Source of the DNA: Neodontobutis hainanensis
Taxonomy: Eukaryota; Chordata; Actinopteri; Gobiiformes; Odontobutidae
NCBI GenBank assembly: GCA_024349245.1
Contig: JALDNG010000081.1
Coordinates: forward strand, 3,075,001-3,139,000
DNA length: 64,000 nt
Reading direction: 5' to 3'
This document shows positions 44,001 through 56,000 of the stretch, piece after piece (positions within the stretch are counted from its first letter, which is position 1; every line of letters begins with the position of its first letter). The notes beneath the pieces were generated by a model. That model saw only the letters and a list, made by a program, of their open reading frames with translations, made no database searches and was not told the DNA's origin. The translations under genes were made by a program, and so were the position numbers.

Positions 44001-47000
44001 ACTTCTTGAGGTGGTGCAGCCTTGTCTACAGGCAGCCAAAGAACAAAAAGACATCCAAACACCAAAGTGAGTGCTCAACATTTTAACTTACCACAACAGT
44101 AGTTTTAGATTTGAAATTTTGGAATTATGTAATTGTTCCAGAAAAATGAATAGTACTATAGAGCTGAGTAACTTTTTTTTTTCTGCAGATGGATTACCCC
44201 AGTATTGCTGCTTATTGATTTTTATGAAAAAATGGCTGTTTCTTCAAAGCGCAGAGCAGAAATGAACAAGGTAGAATATCATTGTAGTTTGATTACACTG
44301 ATCAAGGAAAATCTGTGTAGTTTATCTAACCCAAAACCACAAAGTACTTATTTACGGATCAGTGTGTCTGTCAACGTGTCTGTAATTAAATGTGGTATGG
44401 CTGGTCAATAAAACAAATTTGAATAATTCAAGGTTTTAATTTTGCACAATTTTTATTTATTTATTTATTTATTTTTAACCCATATAGCCTAGCCCCAAGA
44501 ATACAGTATGCTGCATTTTTCAATGTTGACTAAATATGTCTTTCAGTACCTGCAGCCTAATGGTAATAATTGGAGATGGTTTGATGACCGTTCTGGTCGT
44601 TGGTGCAGTTATAGTGCTTCAAACAACAGCACCATAGACTCTGCATGGAGAGCTGGAGAGACCAGTGTCAGGTTCACAGCTGGGCGCCGGAGGTACACTG
44701 TGCAGTTTAACAGCATGGTGCAGGTACATGCTTTATCTGATGCTTTTTATGCCATTTTCTTCAATAAATAGTTCTTAACTAAAATGTTAAATTGCACAGG
44801 TTAATGAAGAGACCGGGAACAGGAGACCTGTTATGTTGACTGTCATGAGACTGCCTCGCCTTGCCAAGCCTGCCAAGGCGAATAGTGTGACTGAATCGGA
44901 GAGAGAAGAGATAGAGAGGAACAAACCTGAAGAAACTCAGACTGCCATAGACTTTCTGGTACCAGAGAAGACAAGTACTCCAAAAAGGGATACAATCCAA
45001 ACAAAAGATGCCACGTCTGGACCCTCATCTTCCCAAGAGCCTGAACATACACAAAGCCCTGATATTGTTGTACAAGGGCTCAGTGAGGACATGACCACCA
45101 TTCTTATTCGTGCCTGCGTCAGTATGATCAGTGTTCCTGTGGACCCCGACACTCTCCATGCTACATTGCGGCTCTGTTTGCGCCTAACGCGCAATCACCA
45201 ATATGCCATGATGTTTGCTGAGCTGAAGAGCACACGGATGATATTAGGTCTGACGCAGGGCTCTGGTTTTAATGGCTTTACGCCACTTGTTACACTCTTG
45301 TTCAGACACATCATAGAAGATCCAGCCACACTCCGGCACACCATGGAAAAGGTCAGAGCCGCCTGTGTTGGTCACAACATGGTGATGTTTAGTTCTGTGT
45401 TGATCTCACTATTCTTCCTCTTGAAGGTGGTGAGGTCAGCTGTGACCAGCGGGGCAGGCAGCACAACTTCAGGAGTGGTGTCAGGAAGTCTTGGCTCCAG
45501 GGAAATCAACTATATCCTGCGTGTCCTTGGCCCAGCTGCGTGTCGCAATCCCGAATGTTTCATTGAAACTGCCAGTAATTGCGTCCGTATTGCTTTGCCT
45601 GCACCTCGCGGAGCTGGCACAGGTTAGGGTGTGACAGTTGACTTTCGTAATGCTATGTTTGTTTGAAGTTAATTGTTAACAAACCCTTATTTTGTTTCAT
45701 TGCAGCCTCTGATGATGAGTTTGAGAACCTTAGAATTAGGGGGCCGAATGCTGTACAGCTGGTCAAGACTACTCCACTAAAGTTATCCCCCTTGCCATCT
45801 ATCCCTGACACTATCAAAGAGGTTCTGTATGACATGCTCAATGCTTTGGCAGCCTACCATGCGCCTGATGAACGTAAGTTCAAAATATATATATTTTAGA
45901 GTATACTGTGTATGGCATGGTACATCTGTTTGCTTGTGTGCAAAATAGCTGAGCGCACAGAGGAACGTGCAGCCACAGTACCTGGTGGGCAAGACCTGTG
46001 CCAGATACTGCAGGATGTTGGTGATGATGTTTACCAGCAGTACCGCCTCACCCGCCAGGGCAGTGACTTTGACTCCCAGTCTGCATTCCATATCAATGTG
46101 AGCCTATATTATATGTACCACTGCTTACATGGCTTTTGAAATAATGTTGAAATGAGTTTTATAAATGAGTTTTTTTTTTTTTTTTTTTTTAAGACTCAAG
46201 TGTTTGCTGCCGATGGCGCTGTTGCTGAGACTTCCCAATCGGTAACACCACAAGGAGAAGGTTAGCAGAAAAATAAATAAATTTAAGTCATTTTGTTTTT
46301 ATTTAGTCAAATTCTTTCTTATGTTAAAACTGTTGTGTTACATCCCCAGCAAACACACCAGAAGAGATGCGAGAAGAAAAGAAAGAACAAGAGGGGGACA
46401 AGAGCGCAAATTCAGAGGAAAGTAAAGCTGCAAAGGTAAAAGCTACAAAGCCATTAATGCCGACTTCTACCATCCTCCGACTGCTGGCTGAACTTGTGCG
46501 GTCCTACGTGGGAATTGCCACATTAATCGCCTCCTACTGTTACACTGCTGGACAGTCTGAGCTGATTAAGGAGGTGTGTGGTTCAGTAAAATCTGCCATG
46601 TTTTTAGACTTCCTCTGACTTGTAACCACAGCGTAACCTTTTGTAATATCTTGTGTTATAGGATTGCAGTGTTCTTGCATTTGTGCTAGACCACCTGTTG
46701 CCCCATACCCAAAATTCCGAAGACAAGGACACTCCGGCTCTGGCACGTCTTTTTTTGGCCAGTTTGGCAGCTGCTGGGACAGGCACTGATGCCCAAGTAG
46801 CTCTGGTCAATGAAGTTAAGGCTGCACTTAGTCGAGCACTTGCTATGGCTGAAGGTGCTGAAAAACATGCCAGGTAGGTAACTTCAAATGATATAATGAT
46901 AAGCTCTAGGTGTTTCTCTAAGTAAACTAAACATTTGTGTTTTTCTTTCCCAGACTTCAGGCAGTCATGTGTATCATCAGTACAATCATGGAGTCATGTC

Positions 47001-50000
47001 CCTCCACCTCCAGCTTCTACAGCACAGCAGCTGCAAAGACTCAACACAATGGCATGAATAATATCATAAGACTTTTTCTTAAGAAAGGCCTAGTCAACGA
47101 TTTGGCCCGAGTACCTCACAGTTTAGATTTATCCAGGTACAACATTCTTTATCAATATATTAATGCATAAACCCATGTTGCACAGTTGATACCAAGAATC
47201 GCCAATGTGTTTATTTTTATTCTTGTTTTTATTTTTTTTTTTCAGTCCTAACATGGCTAACACAGTCAATGCTGCCTTGAAACCACTGGAAACACTGTCT
47301 CGAATTGTTAATCAGCCCAGCAGTCTGTTTGGAGGCAAGGGAGGCTCCAGCAAGAATAAGACTGAACATGACCCAGTGGGCACTGCAAGAGACAGCAACA
47401 GCAACACCCAGGACCAAGGTATAACATGCCTAATAACTTTTGCATTTTACTTTAAATATTCCTCTAATGTCCATCATCTACGACAGGTGAGTCTGTGGAA
47501 GCGGAGCCAGTAGAGGGCAATCATCGTGTCCAGGGAACAGATGGTGATCTGATGGACGGAGAGGCAGAAGGAGACACGGTTGTGATTGCTGGTCAGCCAG
47601 AGGTTCTCAGCACACAGGCCATGCAGGTGAATATATTAATATGTAATATGTTTTACGGTCATTTATCTGACTTAACAATTCAAAGCAGCTTACTACTTCC
47701 TAAAGTATATTTCTCCTTTTATCTGCCTTTTGCCTGACATGTAAAACAACAATTATCTTGTAGGTGGAGAATGAGTTGGTAGATCTGATTGATGAGCTGC
47801 TAGAAAGAGATGCTGGCACTGTAAACAGCACAATCATAGGTAAGCAACCCAATATGTACTGGAGCCTTACAAATGAAAATGACATTTTCAATTGTAAATT
47901 GCTTAATTGTATTTTCAAATGACAAAAAATCCTAAAGCCAATATTTTGATTTGTCAGTGGGACGCAGTGGTGAGGATGAGTCACAGGAGGACGTGTTAAT
48001 GGACGAGGCTCCTTCCAATATTAGCCAAGCATCTACTCTTCAGGCAAACCGTGAAGGTAAAAACACTACTACAGTGAGGCACAGTGTGTTAAACTTTACA
48101 TGAGCTCTGATTATGTCCCTGTTGAAGGAAGTGCTCAGTTTGTACTACATATTTTTTTTTTTTTTTTTTTTTTTTTAGACTCCATGAACATCTTGGAACC
48201 AGAGGATGAGGAGCACACACAGGAGGAAGACTCTAGTGGTAGCAATGATGACGAAGACAGCCAGGATGAGGAGGAGGAGGAAGAAGAGGAGGAAGAGGAG
48301 GACCAGGTATGAATGATTGAATTTACTTTAGGTTTAGTAAAAAAAATATTCTAAGACTTAATGGATAATTTATTACCCAACAGGACGATGAAGAAGGAGA
48401 TGAGGATGATGACGATGAAGGCTCCGAGATGGAGTTGGATGAAGACTTCCCTGACATTAATGCTGCTCCACACATTCGCTTTGAACGGTTTGACAGAGAT
48501 GACGACCTCATCATAGAGTTTGATAACATGTTTTCCAACAATGGTACGTTTTCATAAATTACATTTCCTGAGAGGAGTCATTCCTTTTTATTAAATCAAC
48601 TGCCTGCTGCAGCTTGCTACAGCTACTAATTTTTATTTACCTTTTTTCTTTGCTTAGCTGACATCCCTCCCTCCCCAGGCAACATCCCCAGCTCTCACCC
48701 ACTCATGGTGCGACACGCTGACCACGGTTCACTAACTCTTGGTGTGGCAGGCACAAGCAGCCGTCTGGCCCAAGGCATGGGCCGCAGCCAGAGAACACTA
48801 CGGCAACTCACAGCCAACAGTGGACACACTATCCATGTCCACTACCCTGGAAACCGTCAGCCCAACCCACCTCTCATTTTGCAAAGGTGAAAGTTTGGTG
48901 TTGCCACTAATGTCTTAAAGGATTTTTGAGTCCTAAAGCGGATGTAAAATGTGCTTAACATCCATTATTATGTTTAGATTGTTGGGTCCCAGTGCTGCAG
49001 CCGACATCTTGCAGCTGTCTAGTTCTCTGCCTCTGCAGTCCAGAGGTCGCGCCCGTCTTTTGGTCGGAAATGAAGATGTTCACATCATTGCTCGCTCTGA
49101 TGATGAGTTGTTTGATGACTTCTTCCATGAGCAGAGTAGTACAGGGGGGCAAGCAGGTTAGTGTCCCAATGAGATTAAAATTAAATCCTTGACTTGTTTT
49201 AAACATTTGCTTTAAATTAATATTGTGTCTCTAGGCACACTCTCCAGTATTCCCACTGCTTTGACAAGATGGACTGATGAGTGTAAAGTTCTAGATGCTG
49301 AAAGTATGCATGACTGTGTAGCTGGTAAGTTAGTCCATATATAACAGGACAGATTGTTTTCACTTTAAATGATAAATAATTTCAAACTATTCATGTTCCT
49401 TGAAAGTATGAAAAAAATTATCATTATTTAATAAACATGCTTGGTTTATGGTGTTCATTTCTGTCTGCAGTGGTAAAGATCCCAATCCTTCAGCACTTGG
49501 AGTGTCTTCGAGATGAGGAACTGGAAGAACGAAGGGAGAAGCGAAGGAGGCAACTGGCCGAAGAGGAGGAGTCTAAGCAGAATGAACGGAGGGCATCTGG
49601 TGCAGAGCAGTCTAGGGAACCAAATCTGCAGGTTTGTTGGGATGTGTTCTCTGTACTATGTATGACATTACTTCAAAATTTTTAATCATTATGACAATTT
49701 TTATTTATTTATTTTTCTCAGGGTTCTGGTCTAGGGGCAGTGAATGGTGCAGAGAACATTGCAGGTACTTCGATATTCATCATGGCTTTGTTTAATGTGT
49801 ACTATAGAGGAAAATGATATTAGTCGAGTCACTTGTGAGGAAGAATCCACCAAAGCGTGCTGTGGGATGAGGTAGTAGTTTGTATAGTTTTAGGATCACA
49901 CCAGATCTGGGAGATAACTATACAGTCTACTGTCTTTCTTATGGCAACGCCAGAGCAGCTTGGCATCTTCTTCTGTGACAATGATGAGCTAATCCATTCA

Positions 50001-53000
50001 ATTGGATTTTTACAATGTTCAAATTAAATATTTGTACTGTATAGTTTGCTGCTTCATGCCTTTTTGTTTAAAATTGTTTTGTTTTTTTTTTGGTTACTTG
50101 GCTCTGCTGTGGTGAGGTAGTAAGTTGTGTTGTTGTTGGGGATCAGGATCGTTTACCCCATTCAGGAGATAACTATACAACTTACTGCCTTCCTTAGTGA
50201 AAGCAGCTTGCATCAGCCGAAAATAATTGTTCTGTGATTCTTAAAAGGAACCAGTTCAGATTAAATACCTGATGTTTTTTTTCTGATTATTTTATCATTT
50301 ATCTATTACTGGTATTGCTGAATGTGGAGACATATATTTTTTCATATCTGTAAACTGTTATTGCATATTGTTTTGATATATTGTAACTGCCTTTGTGTTT
50401 CACTGGATATTTCAGAAGGTGAGCAGGCACAAGGTAGTGCAGTGACATGTCTGGACCCCCCCAGGGTTTCAGAAGGCTTCCTCACAGCGCCACCATCTGG
50501 AGAGGTCACACCTACCACTCCAGCTCCTCACGAACAGGCCCTGGTCTCCTTAGAAACTGCAATCAGCCAGCAGGTCCACCAGCCAATAGCTGACCTGCTC
50601 TTGGCCGAATCACATGCCAGCTCCCTGGCTGCTCTGGCAGGGCCAGGCCTTCCTCCCTTGTCAGCAGCTGACAGGCAAAGCAGTGAAGTGGAGGCATCTC
50701 AGATGGAAATGTCCCCGGCGCCGACAATTGGTGAGAGAGTCGGAGAAGGAGGAGGAACGTTGGATGAAGGCAGGGAAGGTAGATTAACATTAAAAACTTT
50801 CTATACACAGCCTGGCCACAATAGTGAGGAAATTACATAATCTAAGGAGTAGTGTGCGCTAGTGCTTGGGTGGAGATTGATGTTATTTAATTGATGGTAA
50901 TTTACATTGCTATAGACATGTTTATCAATGTCATTACAGCTGTTTTTTTTTCCTCCACAGCTTCTCTAAGTCCAGACATTGTTGAGACTTCAGAGCCTGC
51001 TGCAGTTGGTGTGTCACAGTTAGAGGGCTCACCCATGGATACCAGCAGTCCTGCATCTGCCACACAGGAGGAAGCAGCTCCAGCCCCTGCCCAGACTGCC
51101 CATCTGTCCCAGGGGCTCTCAGGCAGCAGGGAAAGTGGGTTGACGGACAGGCAGACAGATGCAGAGACAGGGTAAGTAGCTTTAAATATTGGTATACTAT
51201 CTTTGCTTCTGAAAAACTCTTATTTCATCAGTCCTTTTTCTGCATTTATATTTCCTGTTATTAGGTCGACTTCTATTTCTTCTCCCGGTGAAACGATGCC
51301 CAGAAGTGAAAGTGCAGACAGCCAGTCTCAGGCCATCCAGGAGGAGCCTCTACCATCAACTAGCAATGACGATGAGGACCCACTTGCAGGTAAAATGTTT
51401 TACTACAACCATCAACAGCTAAAATCCTAGTGATTGTTTTCTCATTGAATTATTTATTCTGACTTTGTTTTGGCAGGTATCAGTCTCCCCGAGGGAGTGG
51501 ACCCCTCTTTCCTGGCTGCTCTTCCTGAAGACATTCGTCGTGAGGTGCTCCAAAATCAACTGGGCATTAGGCCACCTTCTCGCCCGCCTGCTACCACCAC
51601 TTTACCATCCGCAACACCCCCTGTCCTGGGCGGACAAGGGGTTACTGAGGTCAGCCCCGAGTTCCTAGCAGCCCTTCCACCTGCCATTCAGGAGGAGGTG
51701 AGAGACTCTTCACTGAAATGGTACTATGATGTCCCATTATAAGCAGTTTTTTTAACAATACCGCTTGTTCTAGGTTCTTGCCCAGCAAAGAGCAGAGCAG
51801 CAGCGCAGGGAGTTGTCCCAACAGCCACCACAGGGAGACACCCCTCTGGATCCAGTCACATTCATCCAGACACTTCCCTCAGAGCTCCGCCGCAGTGTGC
51901 TAGAGGACATGGAGGACAGTGTGTTGGCAGTCATGCCTCCAGACATTGCAGCAGAAGCAGCTGCTTTGCGTAGAGAGCAAGAGGCAAGGCAAAGGCAGCT
52001 TATGCATGAGCGTCTGTTTGGTCACAGCTCATCGTCAGCACTATCAGCCATCTTGAGGTCACCAGCTTTTACCAGTCGTTTAGGCAGCAACCGAGGTGTC
52101 CAATACACTCGTCTGGCCGTACAGAGAGGAAGCACCTTCCAAATGGGGGGAGGAACAAATCACAGGTATATAATCTATATTTATAAAAAATATCTTTATA
52201 AATAACATAAGTGACACAAACCTATAAATAGAAGGGTATTTTATAAAAAATAAAAAATTAGGGAAATGCCACCATTGTTTTATTAAGTTTATTTATTTGT
52301 TGAGTTATTTGGTTAACTTTGAGCTCAGCTAAGTGTCCTGCCCTTACTTCTGCTGCTTCTGTCAAAACGGTTATTTTGTTTATGACACAAACATTTTTGA
52401 AGATTTTCTTACAAATTGGTATCTGCTCATTTCCTCAGGCCATCCAGTTCCAATGTAGACTCCTTGTTGCGTTTGCGTGGTCGACTGCTGCTGGACCATG
52501 AGGCCTTGTCCTGCCTGCTAGTGTTGTTGTTTGTGGACGAGCCCAAGCTTAACACCAGTCGTCTGCACCGTGTGCTCAGGAACCTCTGCTACCACTCTCA
52601 AACACGGGGGTGGGTCATTCGCAGCCTGCTGTCCATCCTCCAACGCAGCAGTGAGAGTGAAGTCTGTGTTGAGACATCTCGCCTTGAGGAGTCCCGTGGC
52701 AAGAGGAGCATCCAGAGCGGCTGTGGAGGCAAAGTCTCAGCAGCATCCTCCCTCTCCTCCTCATCCTCTTCCTCCTCATCTTCCTCTCTTGAGCTACTAA
52801 ACAGGGTGGAGTCCCGCAGTTCCAGCCAGCTTTCCTGGCTCTCTGTTTCTATGGATGCAGCTTTGGGATGCAGAACAAATATTTTCCAGATTCAACGAGC
52901 TTCAGGTAGAAAGCATGCAGATCGTCACTCGGCGGGTGCTGCTGCAGGATCTGGGACAATTGGAGGAGTGTCGGGCACTGCAGCAGGTGTTGCATGTGCT

Positions 53001-56000
53001 GGAGGTGGAGGTTCTACTGTCCACATCCACCCACAAGCTGCACCGGTGGTGTGCCGACATGTCCTGGATACACTCATCCAACTAGCCAAGGTAATTAGGC
53101 CTATCTTTATACACATCTGTGTCACCTGTGACTGCGTTGCTGTGACGTATTGCAGATCGTCATCAGTGTAAGACCTAATTGTGTCTTGTCTGTCCGATAG
53201 GTGTTTCCCAGCCACTTCACGCAGCAGCGCTGTAAGGACCTGTCTGCATCCTCGTCTGACTTAGACTCTCGTCTTTGTTCAGGGTCTGTAGGTGGGGGCA
53301 GTAGGTCAGGGTCTCAGTCTCAGACCACTGTCGGTTCAAATATCTCCATCTCCCAAAACACTTTGGGCTCCTCTGGCGCAACTGCTCAGTCACTAGGAAT
53401 CTCCACAGATTTTTGGGACTTGTTGGTTAAGTTGGACAACATGAATGTCAGCCGCAAGGGCAAAGCCTCTATGAAGACCGTGCCACTGGGGGGCAGTGCA
53501 GAGGCTGAAGGGTCTCAGTATAGCTTAGAGACTTCTCCTCTAGGCCAGCTGATGAACATGCTATCTCACCCCGTCATCCGACGGAGCTCTCTGCTTACAG
53601 AAAAGCTACTACGGCTGCTTTCTCTCATATCTATAGCGCTACCTGATAATAAGGCCACTGAGGTGCCAGCTGGACACCCAACCCCGCAGGCTGCCAATCC
53701 CAGTACAGCTACCAGCTCAGGTGCAACAGTTCCAGTCCCAACACAGAGCACAGCATCAGTAGGCTCTACACAGTCCACAGTGACTGTGCCCAGTGCCTCT
53801 GCAGGAGCTGCAGCCCAGGGCACATCCTCAGGGATGAGTTTAGGAGCCACTGCAATACCTTCCACAACAATCTCAATACCCACCTCCACTGGAACCACTG
53901 CTGCAGGTAATAACTTTCACCAACATTGAAAATTCTTCAATCAAAGATTTGTCATTGAAAATTAACATTTCAATCTGGTAACAGTAAAACTGAGGGGAAC
54001 AGCCATCAGTATAGAGACCGACAAGATGGCTTGTGCTGGGCTAACTGAGAAACAGCTCCAACTGTCTGTAGAGGTCAGCCAGAAAAGCATTCATTTAATG
54101 TTTTTATTCTGCTTTGTAATATAACTTACACTTCTAGGTAAGTGTTGGTACATTTAAAACGTTGTGTGTTTTCTCCAGGTTTTGACATCTCATTCGTGTT
54201 CAGAGGAGGGACTTGAGGATGCAGCTAACATTTTGCTGCAGCTGTCCAGAGGGGATGGCAGTACCAGAGACACTGTGCTGAGACTGTTGCTCAGTGGAGC
54301 TAGACATCTTGGATACACTCTTTGCAAACAGATTGGTTAGTACTTTGCACCAACACAAACGGCCATTTAAGAGATATCTTTTCTAAATGTTATGTACATT
54401 TAGGTACGTTATTGGCGGAACTAAGAGAGTACAACTTAGAGCAGCAAAGAAGAGCTCAAGCTGATTCTCATTCTCCTGATGGTCCACCTGAGGATTCTTC
54501 CATCTCGGCCAGACTTAAGGGCAAGATGACCAGCAGGTTAGTCTTTGGCTTTTTTGGATACATGTTTATTATCCAGGGTGCACGTGGCAAAGTGGTTAGC
54601 ACTTCTGCCTTACAGCAAGAAGGTCGTGAGTTCAAAACCCGGCCGACTCAAATATTCTCGGCCGACTCCGGTCTTTCTGTGAGGAGTCTGCATGTCCTCC
54701 ACGTGTTACCGTGGGTTCTCTTCAGGTACTCCGGCTTCCTCCCACCGTCCAAAGACATGTATGTATAGGTTAATTGGCAACTCTAAAGTGTCCCTAGTGA
54801 ATGAATGTGAGAGTGAATGGTTGTCTGTCAATGTTTGTCTCTATATGTTAGCCCTGTGACTAACTGGCCACTGTCCAGGGTGTACCCTGCCTCAGGCCCA
54901 AAGCTGCTGGGATAGGCTCCAGCCACCCGCGACCCCTAACGGGACAAAGCGGTAGAAAATGAATGAATGAATGTTTATTATCCTCAGACAGTTGAAATAG
55001 AATGTTTAATTATCTAATAAACAGCTGTGGTGGTAAAGGTGCATTTGTTTTTTTAAAACTTTGGGTCAAGGTTTGATGGGTCGGAGAGTGTGGTAATCGT
55101 TGCTGCCCAAAAGAGAACTCTCGGAGGACGTGAACTACAGCTTCCCTGTATGAGTTCACTCACATCAAAAACATCAACACAAAAGTTTTTCTTACGAGTA
55201 CTTCAGGTCATCATCCAGCTTCGAGAGGACACGCGGCGTGCAAACAAGAAGGCCAAACAGACGGGACGATTAGGTAAGAAGATGTGACACAATGCACCAG
55301 TTTTATGAAGTCTAATAGCTAAATTAAATGTATTCTGTATGTAAATATTAGGCTCAGCAAGTCTGGGCTCGGCCAGCAGCATCCAGGCTGCAGTTCGCCA
55401 GCTGGAGGCCGAAGCAGATGCCATCATCCAGATGGTGAGAGAGGGTCAGCGGGCACGTCGTCTCCAACAGGCAGCACCACCTACCGCCTCTGCCGCCGTT
55501 TCCGCCGCAGCCGGGTCATCCGTGGCAGCTCCCCATGCCCCTACTGGTGCTGCTCCCCCTGCTGGCACAGCTGCTGCTGCCACGGTTAGCATGGGCCGCA
55601 CTGACCGCAAACCTTCTTACTGGCACTGCAGAGAAACTTTTTTTTTTTTTAATTTTCAGTTGGACCGTCACAGTGTGATGCACACCATTCTGTACTGTTC
55701 ATACATCAGCTTTGGGCTGAGGAGTCTTGATGACTAAACTGTTTTTGCTGATGTTAGCTGACTGCATTTTGAGCCTTTTTATTAGTAATTCCCCTTTGTT
55801 GCTACAAATAGCTATAAATGCCTGGCTTTATTTATGCCTTGAGTTATAAATTATTTTTACTTTAGTCATCATAAATACAGACAGCGTTAGGAGTGGGACA
55901 GATGTCACAAGGATGCACTACACTTATTGGTAATCTCTTTGAATGTTAACAGTAACGGTCAAAGTGTGATGTGTGCCCTGCTTCAGTTTATGCTCTGATT

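Larger units (their letters stand above)
43013..46873 (+). other. huwe1: huwe1 middle exons: basic/acidic helix, WWE and BH3 domains
   Basis: Exons: 43013-43282, 43479-43631, 43939-44066, 44189-44270, 44547-44723, 44800-45351, 45427-45622, 45706-45873, 45949-46097, 46194-46260, 46350-46573 and 46662-46873. The WWE domain spans 44547-44850 ([39 protein letters not shown]); WWE modules bind poly-ADP-ribose or partner proteins. The BH3-like segment is in 45949-46097 ([20 protein letters not shown]), the part by which mammalian Mule binds MCL1. Compared with the human QQYRSLTRQ, one serine is missing after QQYR. The linker after the WWE (44860-45080) is poorly conserved and rich in E, K, S and T. 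Confidence 0.93.
46954..50730 (+). other. huwe1: huwe1 exons around the acidic region
   Basis: Exons: 46954-47136, 47246-47418, 47487-47626, 47764-47839, 47958-48056, 48179-48306, 48384-48543, 48658-48886, 48978-49156, 49235-49324, 49471-49631, 49722-49764 and 50416-50730. Exons 48179-48306 and 48384-48543 encode long Glu/Asp runs ([19 protein letters not shown] and [20 protein letters not shown]). [20 protein letters not shown] and [20 protein letters not shown] match human closely. The exon at 49471 is a charged helix ([20 protein letters not shown]). The last exon has a second in-phase donor at 50778 that would add 16 codons. Confidence 0.9.

Noticed and set aside
52855..53085. Leucine-rich 76-codon frame in another frame of a huwe1 exon (looks like a helical protein)
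   Set aside because: The host frame is conserved with human HUWE1 before and after this stretch ([11 protein letters not shown] and [13 protein letters not shown]). The other frame starts and stops inside the exon without splice sites.
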